Below are positions 63,129 to 64,000 of a stretch of 64,000 nucleotides of DNA, one piece after another (position 1 is the first letter of the stretch; each line of letters begins with the position of its first letter). The notes under the pieces are model-generated. The model was not told the DNA's origin. It worked only from the letters and a program-made list of their open reading frames with translations, and ran no database searches. The translations under genes and the position numbers were made by a program. Source of the stretch: Euonymus europaeus (taxonomy: Eukaryota > Streptophyta > Magnoliopsida > Celastrales > Celastraceae); assembly GCA_963580455.1 (NCBI GenBank), contig OY756962.1, forward strand, positions 26,921,001-26,985,000, written 5' to 3'.

Positions 63129-64000
63129 CTCGTTTCACCTAGTTAGCCGCGAAATGTGGTTTCTTTACGTAAACGGTTTTATGAATATCCGTTGACTCAG
63201 AGTTCTGAATTCGGTGATTTTTAGCATGATTTCACACTACTTTTCGAGCTCTACAATCCTGGCATTTCGGATTTTGATTTCAGAACTCGTGGCTAGTAGG
63301 TCTCGTTTCACCTAGTTAGCCGCGAAATATGGTTTCTTTACGTAAACGGTTTTATGAATATCCGTTGATTCCGAGTTCTGAATTCGGTGATTTTTAGCTT
63401 GATTTCACACTACTTTTCGAGCTCTACAATCCTGGTGTTTCAGATTTTGATTTCAGAACTCGTGGCTAGTAGGTCTCGTTTCACCTAGTTAGCCGCGAAA
63501 TGTGGTTTCTTTACGTAAACGGTTTTATGAATATCTGTTGACTCCAAGTTCTGAATTCGGTGATTTTTAGCTTGATTTCACACTAATTTTCGAGCTCTTC
63601 AATCATGGTGTTTCGGATTTTGGTTTCAGAACTCGTGGCTAGTAGGTCTCGTTTCACCTAGTTAGCCGCGAAATGGGGTTTCTTTACGTAAACGGTTTTA
63701 TGAATATCCGTTGACTCCGAGTTCTGAATTCGGTGATTTGTAGCTTGATTTCACACTACTTTAAGAGCTCTACAATCCTCGCATTTTGGATTTTGATTTC
63801 AGAACTCGTGGCTAGTAGGTCTCGTTTCACCTAGTTGGCCGCGAAATGTGGTTTCTTTACGTAAACGGTTTTATGAATATCCGTTGATTCCGAGTTCTGA
63901 ATTCGGTGATTTTTCGCTTGATTTCACACTACTTTTCGAGCTCTACAATCCTGGCGTTTCGGATTTTGATTTCAGAACTCGTGGCTAGTAGGTCTCGTTT

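Larger units (their letters stand above)
1..64000 (+). repeat. 173-bp satellite DNA array, 370 full monomers
   Basis: The entire window is a head-to-tail array of one 173-bp unit. It is phased here on CTCGTTTCACCTAG, which recurs at 1, 173, 346, 519, 692 and so on to 63994. Stepping from unit to unit accounts for every base: 370 x 173 = 64,010, minus 17 net bases (thirteen 1-bp losses, one 7-bp loss, three 1-bp gains), puts the next start at 63994, as observed. All units run in the same direction, and no unique DNA or mobile element interrupts them. Stop codons occur in all three phases of the unit on both strands. Because 173 is not a multiple of 3, every frame cycles through all phases, so no long reading frame can exist. 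Unit size and HOR structure suggest a centromeric or pericentromeric satellite, but location and function are inferred. The family is not one I recognise. Confidence 0.99.
58292..64000 (+). repeat. Right segment: heterogeneous monomers with short-range order only
   Basis: Apart from single A units at 58292 and 58984, the 9-monomer HOR is gone. A two-unit motif recurs: GTTCACTCC, TTTTGGAGC, CCTGTTG followed by GCAGCG, CCTGTTG. Examples start near 58465, 60022 and 60368, the last two 346 bp apart. GGATTTTAGTTTCAG at about 61200 and 62410 otherwise occurs only near 2218 in the left segment (as CAGATTTTAGTTTCAG). The array continues past 64000. Confidence 0.75.

Noticed and set aside
1..64000. 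Protein-coding genes
   Set aside because: The consensus has stops in all three phases of both strands, and 173 bp shifts the frame each unit. Units that lose the only phase-2 stop on the + strand (GTTCACTCC or GTTGTCTCC for GTTGACTCC) give open stretches of only about 60 codons with no protein-like features.
1..64000. CRISPR array
   Set aside because: The whole 173-bp unit is repeated. There are no short repeats separated by unique spacers and no cas genes.
1..64000. Primate alpha satellite (171 bp)
   Set aside because: Similar unit length only; I see no sequence resemblance and no alpha-type CENP-B box.
1..64000. Telomere or simple-sequence repeats
   Set aside because: No TTTAGGG, TTAGGG or other microsatellite runs were found; T-runs are short and part of the unit.
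1..64000. rDNA intergenic spacer subrepeats
   Set aside because: No rRNA sequence, promoter or terminator motif was seen, and 64 kb of one subrepeat with HORs is far longer than usual spacers.

Overview
The whole window is one uninterrupted tandem satellite array. I see no gene, RNA gene, transposon or other unique DNA anywhere in the 64 kb. The basic unit is a 173-bp monomer of about 41% GC, and every copy runs in the same direction. Phased on the recurring CTCGTTTCACCTAG start, the window holds exactly 370 complete monomers (1-63993) plus 7 bases of the next. By net length, 353 are 173 bp, 13 are 172 bp, 3 are 174 bp and one is 166 bp, which sums to 63,993 bp. The array runs off both ends of the window.

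The unit length, the homogeneity and the multi-level higher-order repeats (HORs) fit a eukaryotic centromeric or pericentromeric satellite. A plant is my first guess, but nothing in the sequence fixes the taxon. I do not recognise the family: it is not primate alpha satellite (171 bp) and does not resemble the common plant centromere repeats I know. It has no good CENP-B box. Centromere function is inference.

Layout. 1-4150: heterogeneous monomers with little long-range order. 4151-7781: two copies of a 10-monomer HOR, the first carrying an extra 3-monomer block and lacking two monomers. 7782-16601: rearranged derivatives, including a 7-monomer duplication at about 9-11 kb and the first copy of a roughly 28-monomer duplication. 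16602-35977 and 35978-53274: two tandem copies of a super-repeat of about 19.4 kb (112 monomers in copy 1, 100 in copy 2). Nested inside these are an 18-monomer tandem duplication (both copies), a 14-monomer one (copy 1 only), an 8-monomer one (copy 2 only) and a 9-monomer HOR. 51026-58291: the 9-monomer HOR repeated three times, then two 7-monomer contractions of it. 58292-64000: heterogeneous monomers resembling the left end.

Almost every rearrangement adds or removes whole monomers, and several junctions are visible as in-register hybrid monomers. This is the signature of unequal homologous exchange or conversion. Because some duplications occur in both super-repeat copies and others in only one, a relative order of events can be read from the sequence. 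Each monomer also carries a 10-bp palindrome and a long-range inverted repeat (11-14 bp arms), and it is rich in CpG. Positions of HOR limits are by eye and usually good to the monomer.
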